Below, in pieces: positions 25,047 to 33,923 of a stretch of DNA of 35,000 nt. The stretch spans positions 2,277,067 through 2,312,066 of the forward strand of contig CM022675.1 of assembly GCA_012295275.1 (NCBI GenBank). The letters run 5' to 3'. This stretch comes from Chrysomallon squamiferum (Eukaryota > Mollusca > Gastropoda > Neomphalida > Peltospiridae). The notes beneath the pieces were generated by a model. That model worked only from the letters and a program-made list of their open reading frames with translations. It searched no databases and was not told the DNA's origin. Numbering within the stretch: the stretch's first letter is position 1; the number at the start of each line of letters is the position of its first letter. Both the position numbers and the translations under genes were made by a program.

Positions 25047-26191
25047 TGTGTTATTATTATTGTCATCGTCAGCATCATCCTCATCATCATTATGAGCTTT
25101 GTTAGTATTAGTAAGTGATATTTAACTGTTTAATATTACATTCTGTTTTTACTTACTCGTTATATCCAAGTGTTCTGCACAAAACTTTAGCATCCGCGGG
25201 AGAAGGTCTCGAATCATAGAGTCTGCCCCACTCATTGTTTATTTTCACTTCAACTACACCGTAGTTACTGCTTGGACCACCAACAAGTCGTAATTCAATG
25301 TCTGATATGTCCACTAGAAAGTAAACATAAAAATAAAATCAATGCATTCAACTTTTTTTTTTTTTTTTTTTTTTTATTACTTTTACTATTTTTTAAAATT
25401 TATTTGGCTTCTGCAGTTAAACAACTGTTACTGTTATAATAAGAGTGTAATCTGTGGTTGGATGTTGATACGTTTTTCTTAGTGCCTGAAACTGACAATG
25501 TGACAGCATGATGAAAAACATAATAATATTAACCTTTCTTGTATTCTAAACTGTTTTCTGTGTAGAAATCGCTAGTTTTATCAGATAAACATTGGAATAA
25601 ACTAACCGAAACTAATAGCTTTAACATTAATACCTGAACATAAAATATACCAAGATTTGCATTCGCTCGTTTCATTCCGAAGTTTAAGAAAAGACAAATG
25701 CAGAGCAGGTTCATAACCACCACTGAAAGCCTCATACTTCCATTTATTTCCAGTAACTGTTTCACCAGCATGATAGTCTATTTGTCTGTGAAGAAACACG
25801 CGCAAAATAAAAATAAACTTAAACGGTTATTCAAAAATATATGTTAGAAGTAGAATAGTGTGCGGAAATAGAAAAGCAGACGCTGCTGAAAAAATAAATC
25901 ATAAATAACAAATCCTAATTTTGATTAGAAATGTTGAAATTTATATCAATATAATTTGTATGTATATTTAAACGTGTGTATGTGGCCTTGTGCATATGCA
26001 TATATTTACGATAACATTAGTACTACTACTATTACTAGTACTATACTACTGCTGCTACTATTACTACTACTACCACTAATTATTATTTTTATTATTATTA
26101 TTGCCATTACTATTATTATTATAATTATTACTGCTGTTGTTGTTGTTGTTGTTGCTGTTGCTGTTGTCGTTGTTGTTATTATTATTATTAT

Positions 26192-26231
<40 letters not shown>

Positions 26232-27312
26232 TTGAACGTTTGCGTTTAAAAAGACGTACTAACCTTGCATAACCCAGTTGCCGACACACAACGTCAGCAT
26301 TTCGTCTCCCACGTTTGTCTGTGTAACACACTGAATTCCATCTGCCATCATCAAATACTTGAAGATCTCCTACTTGTTTGCTGATTCCACCCACGAGTCT
26401 CAGTTTGTATGGAGCAGGATTTTCTGTTATAGTAGAACAAAACACAAATTTTATTCTTCATCACTGAACAGCCACAACAACAATTATGATGATAATAATG
26501 ATATCAAAGATAATGATGATGATGATGATGAAGATAATGATAATACAATTTCTTTACCGTCACATATCATTCCAATATCATCTCCAGTGCAGCCATCACA
26601 ACAGTCAATAACATCCCAGATATAGCAACCATCTACGTCCATTTCAAATCCAACACAAAATAAAGAACCTATCCAAATTTGTCCAGTTCCTTCTGGGAAG
26701 AATCCTTTACCATGTGGTATACCAAACGCACTGTAGGATAGAAACTTAACTGTAAAAACAGTGTTAACACACACGTATACACGATATTGTTTTTATGTAT
26801 TTATTAATTCATTTATTTATTTACTTATTTATTTTATTTTTATTTTTATTACTTCTTTTACAGACACACACAGTGCTTTCTCTTATATATTTTTACTTTG
26901 ATATTATATACAAGAAATTTCCATTCATAATACTGCAAAATATGGACTTCGCAAGGTAGAACTACAGCAAGAATCACAACTATTTGCTATTAACTTACGT
27001 GTTGAATCCGAGAGTTCTACAAACCGCTGTGGCCTCGTAGTGGGTGAAATAATCAGTGCGCAGTCTGCCCCATTTACCTTTGTACAGAACTTCTACTCGA
27101 CCTTCTTTAGTTGTATTACCATCAACCAGACGAACTTTCACTTTATAATGAAATAGTAAACATAAATGATAATTCACAGGAAATTCCCCAAAATCCCTTA
27201 GGAAATGGGAATGTAGTTACAAAATGGAAAGTCGACAGTTTTAAGTCAAGAATAAACACTGAAACAATTCAGAAACATAAAATAAATAATTAAAGTCTAT
27301 AGCTGTAATCTA

Positions 27313-27400
<88 letters not shown>

Positions 27401-27637
27401 CCTGGTTCAATGTCGGCAGTCTTTTCTGGTAACTCTTCTGTCAAGTCTGAGAATATAAAGAGAAATAACAACAATAAATAAATTAATAAATAAGTAATAA
27501 AAAACTGAAGCGCCAAAAAAATAAAAAATAAAAAATAAAAAATTAATTAATTAGAAAAAAGCAAGAAAAAAAAAGAAGAAAAAAAACACACAAAAAGACC
27601 ACAAACAAAGCCGAAATCAGAATTAATTAGTGATAGC

Positions 27638-27671
<34 letters not shown>

Positions 27672-27934
27672 GAGTAATATGTGAGAAAAATCATAACAAA
27701 TTATAACAAATAAAAAAAAACATTGTTCCTACTTGTAGTAAACTGAAATGTAAGTTCTTCATCTAAAGATACAGCTGCTGATTCTGAAACTGAAGACCCG
27801 TCTTTGAGGTCGATGTTGAACTGGACAAGCGAGGAGTCTATTGAGTTGACTGTGTTTGTAATATTCAGTGTGTCTCTGTAAAATAACATCAAGTGGTATG
27901 CCAGGTGTCCAAATTGTTCACCATATACAAATTA

Positions 27935-27970
<36 letters not shown>

Positions 27971-28108
27971 TGTAATATCACAACGTGAAATACTGATGCT
28001 TGAAATTGAATTTTCAGTGCATTAATTTCGTCATTACCGAAATGTTAACTCAGTAGTAACCACAATTGTAAGTAAAGTTATAAACATTCCAGGAAAGAAA
28101 GAAAAATA

Positions 28109-28147
<39 letters not shown>

Positions 28148-28200
28148 TAATATTAATATTATTATTATTATTATTTTTATTATTATTATTGTTGTTGTTG

Positions 28201-28244
<44 letters not shown>

Positions 28245-29275
28245 ATCAACCTTTCAGTTTGTTTGGTTGTTATCACTTTGGTGACAGTCAAGGTTATTGC
28301 ATGGTTGTTTTTTTCACTACAAGTGACAGAGACTTTCGTGTCGAGGTTTGTCATGTACTTTTCACTGAACTGAATGATCACATCTCGAGTTCGACCTCCA
28401 TTTACCTTAAGAACGAGTCACAATTACACGAGTTATGTTCAATCAATGTCTAATACCACTTTGTACAAAGATAACAACAAATATTTTTTAAAACAATTTT
28501 TCTGATATTATAATTCCACAAATACACAACATTTTAAATCTGTTTTATTTAAACAATCTATGGAAGCAGCTAAGTATTTAAACATATTTCATTAAGAAAG
28601 AAACAATAAGAAAAAAAAAAAAAGAAGAAGAAAATAAAGGAAAAGAAAAATTATAAAAAAATGAAAAGAACTGACCTGAGTCACCCCTCCACATTCAGGA
28701 TCCTTAATATTCAGAACCACGCCCTGTTTTCCCGAGGATGGAGCCGATAGTGTGAATTTGCAACTTGGCGTGTCTTTTCCACCTTTAGCATAGACGACAC
28801 CATTAAATGTCCCAGAAGGATAAATCATAATCATCATAGAACTTTTCTGACAGGAAACATCATCTGCAAATAATAAGATTAGTATTTGTCAGCAAGAATA
28901 ATCATGATGATTGATATGATGATACTACTGCTACTGCTACTAATTATAATAATATTTATTTAGGTATTTATTTTACATTACTTTACTGGGAGGTGCAATG
29001 TATAGTAAATAACAGTAAAAAAACAACCGGAATATTATCCCCCTTCATTGCTACGTAAAAGACTGGTAGATATAAAAAATAAATTGTATTTTGTTAAGTA
29101 GAATTAATTACTCACATCTTTTGTTTTCACAGTGGTCACCATAGAAACCAGGTGCACAGAAACACGCCTTGTTTCCATTATCATTGTAACAGATACCTCC
29201 ATCAGAGCCACAAGAGTCAGTCTGATTTGTACACGGACTTGAACCACTCAGACCTGGAAAGAAATAATAAGAATA

Positions 29276-29363
<88 letters not shown>

Positions 29364-29931
29364 GAAGCAATAATAATAATAATAAATAAATAAATAAATA
29401 AATAAAAAGTAAAAAAAAAAAAATAAAAAAGGAAAAGAAAATAAAAGAACAAATATGTGTGTGTGATTTTCTGTCGTCTGAAATGTTAAGAGTTTATTAG
29501 TGAACCACTCAAACCTGGAAACAGAAATTTCGTTTCTGTCACGATATGAAAAAAAAAATAAAAACAGTTGAAAAAAAAGAAAAAACTAAAAATCTACCTA
29601 TATCTGTTCGGTTACCCACACTTAACGTATTGGAATTAGAATACTGACTTGTCTTCAGCTCACAGTTGTAGCCAGTGTAGTCATTTCCACAGTCACAGGT
29701 GCCGTCATTTTGACAAGTTTTATTATTAGCACAATCCTGACCCTGTCGTCTGCAGTCGAAGTACTCATCACCTGTAAACAACATTTTAGCATAGGATAAC
29801 TTTCATGACTGAAAATTGTAATTCAGTAAAAGAAAAAAAATATATATGGTGACAGATTTTAGTTTAAATTCCAACAGATGTAGTAGAAATAATAATAATG
29901 GTAACAAATAATAATAATAATGATGATAATA

Positions 29932-29977
<46 letters not shown>

Positions 29978-30437
29978 CAATAATAAAATAGAAGAGAATA
30001 GACATTTAGAAGAATAAATGGTATCTCTATACCAGTAGATATGACAATTGTTGTAAGCAGTATGAAATAAAGAAAGCAGCATATCGAAATATTCAAATTT
30101 TATTTATTTATTTTTAATTTGAGTTATATAGTTCTTTTTATCTATATCGTATTTAATTAGTGAAGTCGTCTTGTTCTTAACCCTATTTCAGTAAGTAAAA
30201 ACAAATATATATATCCTCATTTAAAATAATTGTTTCTAAAATTTTAATGTTATAATTTGAATGATGTATTTTTTTAAATATTTTGTTCCACTGTGTGAAC
30301 TATGTATATTCAAATTCACCTTCTTTTGGTGACAACAGACGCATACAATATTTCTATAAAGAAACAGAGACGAAAATAAAGTCACCTAGAGTGATGGAAC
30401 ATCTTAGCAGTAGCAGATAGACGAAAGTTATCCACAT
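20121..30437 (-). CDS. EGF-ZP-SRCR type I membrane protein, complete spliced gene
   Basis: Nineteen coding exons (30437-30386, 29771-29649, 29253-29116, 28863-28676, 28405-28251, 27875-27733, 27446-27402, 27140-26999, 26730-26558, 26423-26264, 25785-25634, 25313-25157, 24912-24740, 24543-24387, 23836-23670, 22626-22533, 22027-21862, 20588-20471, 20305-20121) total 2688 nt. They read as 895 codons plus a stop, every junction in phase and every intron GT-AG. The predicted protein has a signal peptide (1-18), EGF1 (about 19-58), EGF2 (59-104), ZP-N (105-218), start of ZP-C (219-266), linker (267-281), four SRCR domains (282-386, 387-490, 491-600, 601-708), rest of ZP-C (709-800), RKRR furin site (806-809), a transmembrane helix (about 855-879) and a basic tail. 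In known ZP proteins, furin-type cleavage releases the ectodomain, which polymerises into filaments; SRCR domains bind proteins or microbial polyanions. A surface or secreted matrix or recognition protein is inferred. No named orthologue was recognised. Confidence 0.9.
20471..20588 (-). CDS. ZP-C last cysteine and furin-site exon
   Basis: A 118-bp exon, phase 0 to 1, encoding VDCNGKQGLGRKRRSAET and a 24-residue spacer. RKRR followed by Ser is a consensus furin-type site at the expected place, after the last ZP-C cysteine. In ZP proteins this cleavage frees the ectodomain for assembly. Donor A|GTAAGT. Confidence 0.9.
20589..21861 (-). other. Intron with local repeats, no gene
   Basis: The intron between the ZP-C core exon and the furin-site exon. 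It contains T-rich ATTT runs (21120-21210) and a two-copy tandem repeat of period 55 (about 21276-21395, TATA(A/G)CATTCTATCA motif). No coding signature was found; the open frame at 20603-20833 on the plus strand has no family resemblance. Confidence 0.6.
21862..22027 (-). CDS. ZP-C core exon
   Basis: A 166-bp exon, phase 2 to 0, encoding CPSSEIGKLMIQKPERLGN, VTFKLKAFTFNKNNAVS, then TECSVKVCPPSQKSLCEP. It holds four of the six ZP-C cysteines. Consensus donor GTAAGT. A relic of this exon survives in unit A at 6112-6255. Confidence 0.9.
22344..22405. repeat. (AAT)n-(GAT)n microsatellite
   Basis: In the intron before the ZP-C core exon. The unit A deletion joins at or near the matching repeat (about 6690-6720). 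Confidence 0.88.
22533..22626 (-). CDS. ZP-C domain resumes (first conserved cysteine)
   Basis: A 94-bp exon, phase 1 to 2, encoding GTVRVESCTADNQKTGQ and then ESLRIIEN. This is the ZP-C stretch around its first cysteine (sC.At.... followed by .IiDn.CP). It enters in phase 1, the same phase at which the ZP-C start exon (27733) leaves. Joined directly, the two give ...LTFQFTTK-PESGTVRVESC, an uninterrupted ZP-C. Confidence 0.85.
22627..23669 (-). other. Intron, microsatellite-bearing, no gene
   Basis: The intron between SRCR4 and the resumed ZP-C. It holds ATTT-type runs near 23090-23160, an ACT array near 23178-23278 and ATTTT runs at 23475-23540. Nothing else is supported. Confidence 0.6.
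23670..23836 (-). CDS. SRCR domain 4, C-terminal half
   Basis: A 167-bp exon, phase 2 to 1, encoding AYFGKGSGPIFLRDIHC, LGNETSLEQCNFQWGN and QDAGVICAG. The I.L.DI.C.GNE.SL.QC and AGVIC motifs are diagnostic of SRCR. Acceptor CTTTACAG, donor G|GTAACT. It is the last SRCR exon; the next exon returns to ZP-C. Confidence 0.92.
24211..24418 (-). repeat. Tandem repeat of an exon end and splice donor, 60-61 bp
   Basis: The SRCR4 first-exon end with its donor recurs at steps of 61 and 60 bp, with donors at 24381-24386 (GTAAGT), 24320-24325 (GTAAGT) and 24261-24265 (GTAAT), and a poor fourth unit near 24211. Each unit carries GAATGCTGGGTTTCACTAA or a variant. The first donor is the one that gives the normal protein. 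Confidence 0.88.
24387..24543 (-). CDS. SRCR domain 4, N-terminal half
   Basis: A 157-bp exon, phase 1 to 2, encoding IEIRLVGGSSEREGRVEI, MWGTVCDKFHTDYNAAV and YCRMLGFTK. It is the most canonical SRCR start of the four (WGTVCDK). The last 31 bases of the exon and its GTAAGT donor are repeated downstream (24261-24386), so several equivalent donors exist. The one used here is the first, which joins in frame. Confidence 0.92.
24740..24912 (-). CDS. SRCR domain 3, C-terminal half
   Basis: A 173-bp exon, phase 2 to 1, encoding SYQGILLSEREHNLTSSN, KKIWTSTVVCSGLEKNINEC and KYTALLCSG. The IW....VCSG.E..I.EC motif is a clean SRCR match. Acceptor TATTTAAAG, donor G|GTAATG. Its length equals that of the domain 1 second exon. 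Confidence 0.92.
25001..25044. repeat. (TTA)n microsatellite
   Basis: About 14 units, in the SRCR3 intron. Confidence 0.92.
25157..25313 (-). CDS. SRCR domain 3, N-terminal half
   Basis: A 157-bp exon, phase 1 to 2, encoding DIELRLVGGPSSNYGVVEV, NEWGRLYDSRPSPADAKV and LCRTLGYNE. Like domain 1 it lacks the cysteine after WG. Consensus donor GTAAGT. It has exactly the length of the domain 4 first exon, consistent with internal duplication of the SRCR module. Confidence 0.9.
25634..25785 (-). CDS. SRCR domain 2, C-terminal half (divergent)
   Basis: A 152-bp exon, phase 2 to 1, encoding QIDYHAGETVTGNKWKYE, then EPALHLSFLKLRNETSEC and KSWYILCSG. It keeps the NET.EC....LCSG ending but lacks the cysteine usual before G.E (here FLKLRNE). 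Without this pair the domain may have one disulfide fewer, or may be evolving under relaxed constraint. Acceptor TTCTTCACAG, donor G|GTATTA. Confidence 0.85.
26090..26228. repeat. ATT/TTG/poly-T compound repeat
   Basis: Imperfect ATT units, then TTG units, then about 34 T. It ends 35 bp from the SRCR2 donor at 26264. Confidence 0.9.
26264..26423 (-). CDS. SRCR domain 2, N-terminal half
   Basis: A 160-bp exon, phase 1 to 2, encoding YKLRLVGGISKQVGDLQVF, RWNSVCYTDKRGRR and ADVVCRQLGYA. It has the cysteine after the Trp motif (SVC) that is missing in domain 1. Donor AAG|GTTAGT. A long poly-T tract lies about 35 bp into the following intron. Confidence 0.88.
26558..26730 (-). CDS. SRCR domain 1, C-terminal half
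   Basis: A 173-bp exon, phase 2 to 1, encoding AFGIPHGKGFFPEGTGQ, IWIGSLFCVGFEMDVDGC, then DVIDCCDGCTGDDIGMIC. The IW....C.G.E....C...C spacing fits SRCR. The Cys-Cys pair and the extra cysteine before GMIC are unusual for the family. Donor G|GTAAAG. Confidence 0.9.
26999..27140 (-). CDS. SRCR domain 1, N-terminal half
   Basis: A 142-bp exon, phase 1 to 2, encoding KVRLVDGNTTKEGRVEV, then YKGKWGRLRTD and ATAVCRTLGFNT. This is the standard SRCR opening (VRLVdG..GRVEV...WG......A.VCR.LGF). The cysteine after WG found in group B domains is absent here (WGRLRTD). A two-exon structure is typical of group A SRCR domains. Confidence 0.92.
27317..27398. repeat. (AT)41 microsatellite touching a splice donor
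   Basis: A perfect AT run in the intron after the 45-bp linker exon, starting within the donor (GTAATATAT). Confidence 0.95.
27402..27446 (-). CDS. 45-bp linker mini-exon
   Basis: A 15-codon phase 1-1 exon encoding an acidic linker (NLTEELPEKTADIEP; the first codon is split) with one N-glycosylation sequon. Acceptor TATTCTCAG, donor G|GTAATATAT. An (AT)n run of about 82 bp (27317-27398) begins inside the donor itself. It joins ZP-C to the first SRCR and is part of the inserted block. Short exons of this kind are often alternatively included, but nothing here proves that. Confidence 0.7.
27733..27875 (-). CDS. Start of ZP-C domain
   Basis: A 143-bp exon, phase 2 to 1. It encodes SLVQFNIDLKDGSSVSES followed by AAVSLDEELTFQFTT. 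This is the usual start of a ZP-C domain (aaV.ldd.Ltf.f pattern), which normally runs directly into a strand and the first ZP-C cysteine. Here the frame goes instead to a linker and four SRCR domains, and the missing part resumes at 22626. The donor is A|GTAGGA. Confidence 0.85.
28111..28243. repeat. AAT/ATT inverted microsatellite
   Basis: AAT units followed by ATT units with GTT interruptions, filling much of a ZP intron. The two halves are complementary and could form a hairpin. Confidence 0.88.
28251..28405 (-). CDS. ZP-N domain, second exon
   Basis: A 155-bp exon, phase 0 to 2, after the acceptor TTCTTAAG. It encodes VNGGRTRDVIIQFSEKYM and then LDTKVSVTCSEKNNHAI, supplying the fourth ZP-N cysteine. 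The donor AAG|GTTGAT is weak and is followed at once by an AAT/ATT microsatellite intron. The junction to the next exon (AG + A) gives Arg-Asp-Thr and keeps the frame. Confidence 0.85.
28676..28863 (-). CDS. ZP-N domain, first exon
   Basis: A 188-bp exon, entering in phase 1 and leaving in phase 0. It begins DVSCQKSSMMIMIYPSGTF and goes on FNGVVYAKGGKDTPSCKF, then DPECGGVTQ. This is the invertebrate ZP-N pattern (first cysteine followed by a beta strand, FxGxVYA-like core, second and third cysteines) seen in cuticlin- or dumpy-type ZP proteins. Donor CAG|GTCAGT. ZP-N is the part of the ZP module that drives filament assembly in characterised family members. Confidence 0.88.
29116..29253 (-). 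CDS. EGF-like domain 2 exon
   Basis: A 138-bp phase 1-1 exon with the classic EGF ending CFCAPGFYGDHC and six cysteines in all. Acceptor CCAG|GTCTGAG, donor T|GTGAGT. The intron just upstream holds a long AAT array (29277-29365) about 25 bp from the acceptor. The unit A counterpart (7390-7528) is 139 bp and frameshifted. It is likely extracellular, between EGF1 and the ZP module. Confidence 0.92.
29277..29365. repeat. (AAT)n microsatellite
   Basis: About 29 units, close to the EGF2 acceptor of the intact gene. Confidence 0.95.
29649..29771 (-). CDS. EGF-like domain 1 exon
   Basis: A 123-bp phase 1-1 exon, so it can be shuffled or skipped without a frame change. It encodes six cysteines in EGF order (FDC, QDC, KTC, GTC, DC, YNC). 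The acceptor is TTTACAG|GT. The donor A|GTCAGT is weaker than the GTGAGT at the same place in the decayed copy (7971-8093, 123 bp). Reading on past the donor runs into low-complexity sequence, which supports splicing here. Context: it follows the signal peptide and is the first extracellular domain. Confidence 0.88.
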
Positions 30438-30449
30438 ATTTACTTTATA
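30386..30449 (-). CDS. Signal peptide exon
   Basis: Acceptor TTTTCTTTTCAG, 64 bp, donor G|GTGACT. The ATG is at 30437-30435. The encoded start MWITFVYLLLLRCSITLG is a typical short signal peptide: a hydrophobic core followed by small residues at the likely cleavage site. The exon ends in phase 1, matching the EGF exon. The paralogous exon at 8804-8867 has the same length and encodes MWISFVYLIFLGCSSGLG, which supports both the exon limits and the start. Confidence 0.9.
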
Positions 30450-31776
30450 CTGAAAAGAAAATTAAGTAAAATAACAAACAAACACACAAATAATCTAATA
30501 AATTAAAAATAAATAAATAAATATATAAATAAATAAATACCTATGATGTTATATTTTATGAATAGTGTTGTGTGTGTGCTTGTGTGTCTTTGTGTACATA
30601 AAACAATAGAGTACTAACACAATCATTAACTGTTATGAAACACACTTTTTCTTAACATCGTAGTATTATAAATTTATGTTTTGTACCCACCAATATGCAT
30701 TAATACATACGTACTTACAAACATACATGCATAAACAAAAAATAGTACACACAAATCTGGGGAATTTGGGCAAACTGACACCTTACCCAGTGTTCTAATT
30801 TGATTGCTATGAAATAGCTGGTACAGTCACTGTTGAAGTTAAACAAGCCGAGTTGCAGTGGTGAGTGTATGGACCAATCGAGAAATCAAAGTTAATAGAG
30901 CTCCTCAGTTGATGTCTTATGATCAGATAGTTAGTCTTTAAAACAGCTTTTAAGATGATTTGAATACGTTTCCTGTTTGATGAGATCAATCAGAACCCAT
31001 AAATTAGTTTAAATCAAATGCAAAAAACACAGATGATCTTGAATGCACTGCATGAATATATAGTAACGTAACAATATAATTACATTATAACAGGCTCATT
31101 TTCAGATGTCCTTGTATACGCATGTCTTCAAACTGTACAAACACATTGACTGAAGTAATGTACATGTATATTTACAGAACGTAGACACTAAAGAATTTAT
31201 AATACAAATTTACAGACAACGGATGAAACAAATTTATCAAAGTAAAATGCGTGCTAATGTACATAAAAGTGAGTACAATTGTCCACTGAATAACGTGCTT
31301 ACATATAAATAATGCGTAGAGATATGTAAACTGATCTTCCTGCAAAGGTAAAGAAGTCAAACATGCACATTTACTGAAGTAATCAATCTGGACATGTAAG
31401 CACACATTCACTTAATAAACGTATATTCAAATGTACGCTTGCAGACACATATATTTGTTCCTGTACAAGTATATGGAAAGTGTACACATTTATTTTAAGC
31501 AGTAATATACATACAAATGTATAGAAGGAATACATACATTTTTGAAGTAGGATACTTAGAAATACATTGAAAATGTCGATATACATATACTGACGTAGTA
31601 TACATCCACATATATAGAAAGTGTACACCCATGTATTGATGTAGTATATACACACATACATGCAAATATCCACGTACATTTATTGACGCACCATATATAA
31701 AATACATAGAAATTGTGCACGTACATTCACAGGAGTAGTACACGTACACATATATAGAAAGATGAACTGCACGTAC
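30450..31776 (-). other. Intron 1 of the EGF-ZP-SRCR gene
   Basis: A 1.3-kb intron between the leader exon and the signal-peptide exon. Bases 30621-31697 are duplicated almost exactly at 33924-35000. A more diverged version lies in unit A (about 9420-11036). No coding evidence; the frames inside it are AC/ATAC-type repeats. Confidence 0.65.
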
Positions 31777-31830
31777 CTTGTTTATTGTAACACTCCAAGT
31801 AAACCGTTTTCCTCTCATACACTGTGTGCT
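31777..31830 (-). CDS. Leader exon of the EGF-ZP-SRCR gene, with in-frame upstream ATG
   Basis: A strong donor (AAG|GTACGT) ends this exon, and a pyrimidine-rich stretch ending in CAG precedes it, so it may be an internal 5' exon with a further exon upstream. An ATG at 31818-31816 opens 14 codons (MRGKRFTWSVTINK). Spliced to the next exon these stay in frame (YKVN) with the signal-peptide Met. Translation from here would add 18 residues before the signal peptide, for 913 residues. The more usual reading is a 5' UTR exon with initiation at 30437. The paralogous exon at 11037-11078 has no ATG, which favours the UTR reading. Confidence 0.6.
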
Positions 31831-31979
31831 CTGTTTGGAAAGAAATATAAAAATGTGTATTAAGATGAGCTTTGCTCTATTTATATGATCACAAAAAAAA
31901 AAAAAAAAAGGTATTTCCATTTAAATGGTGGGTGATACGCTTCACTAGTGTTACTGAAACATTTCATATATCTCTTCAC

Positions 31980-32014
31980 TTTCTTCTTCTTCTTCTTCTT
32001 CTTCTTCTTCTTCT
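31980..32014. repeat. (TTC)n microsatellite
   Basis: About 11 units upstream of the leader exon. Confidence 0.9.
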
Positions 32015-32339
32015 AATTTTTACTGGACTACTGATCTTTTAGACATTGGTTATCGTACTTTGTATATTTGTAATACACATATACATGTCTATAGAATATA
32101 TTATTTTTTGTGTTTATTCATTTATTTGTTTGTTTGTTCTTTGTATTGTTTCTTTGCTTATTTCCTTCAGTGCTTTTTTATTTGTTTTCTTTATTTGTTT
32201 GACTGCTAAGCTTGTTTAATTATTTTTGAAAAGTAGACTGATGGCAATTATTACTAGAACAAAGACGATAAAAACAACAACTACTGCTACAACTACTACT
32301 GTTACTAGTGCTATTGCAACTTGTAATGATATAAGTCAT

Positions 32340-33923
<1,584 letters not shown>

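Noticed and set aside
28024-28092. Possible extra ZP exon (frame ending TIVVTTELTFR)
   Set aside because: It is not needed for the frame: the exons 28251 and 27875 join in phase and complete the ZP pattern. It has no good acceptor.
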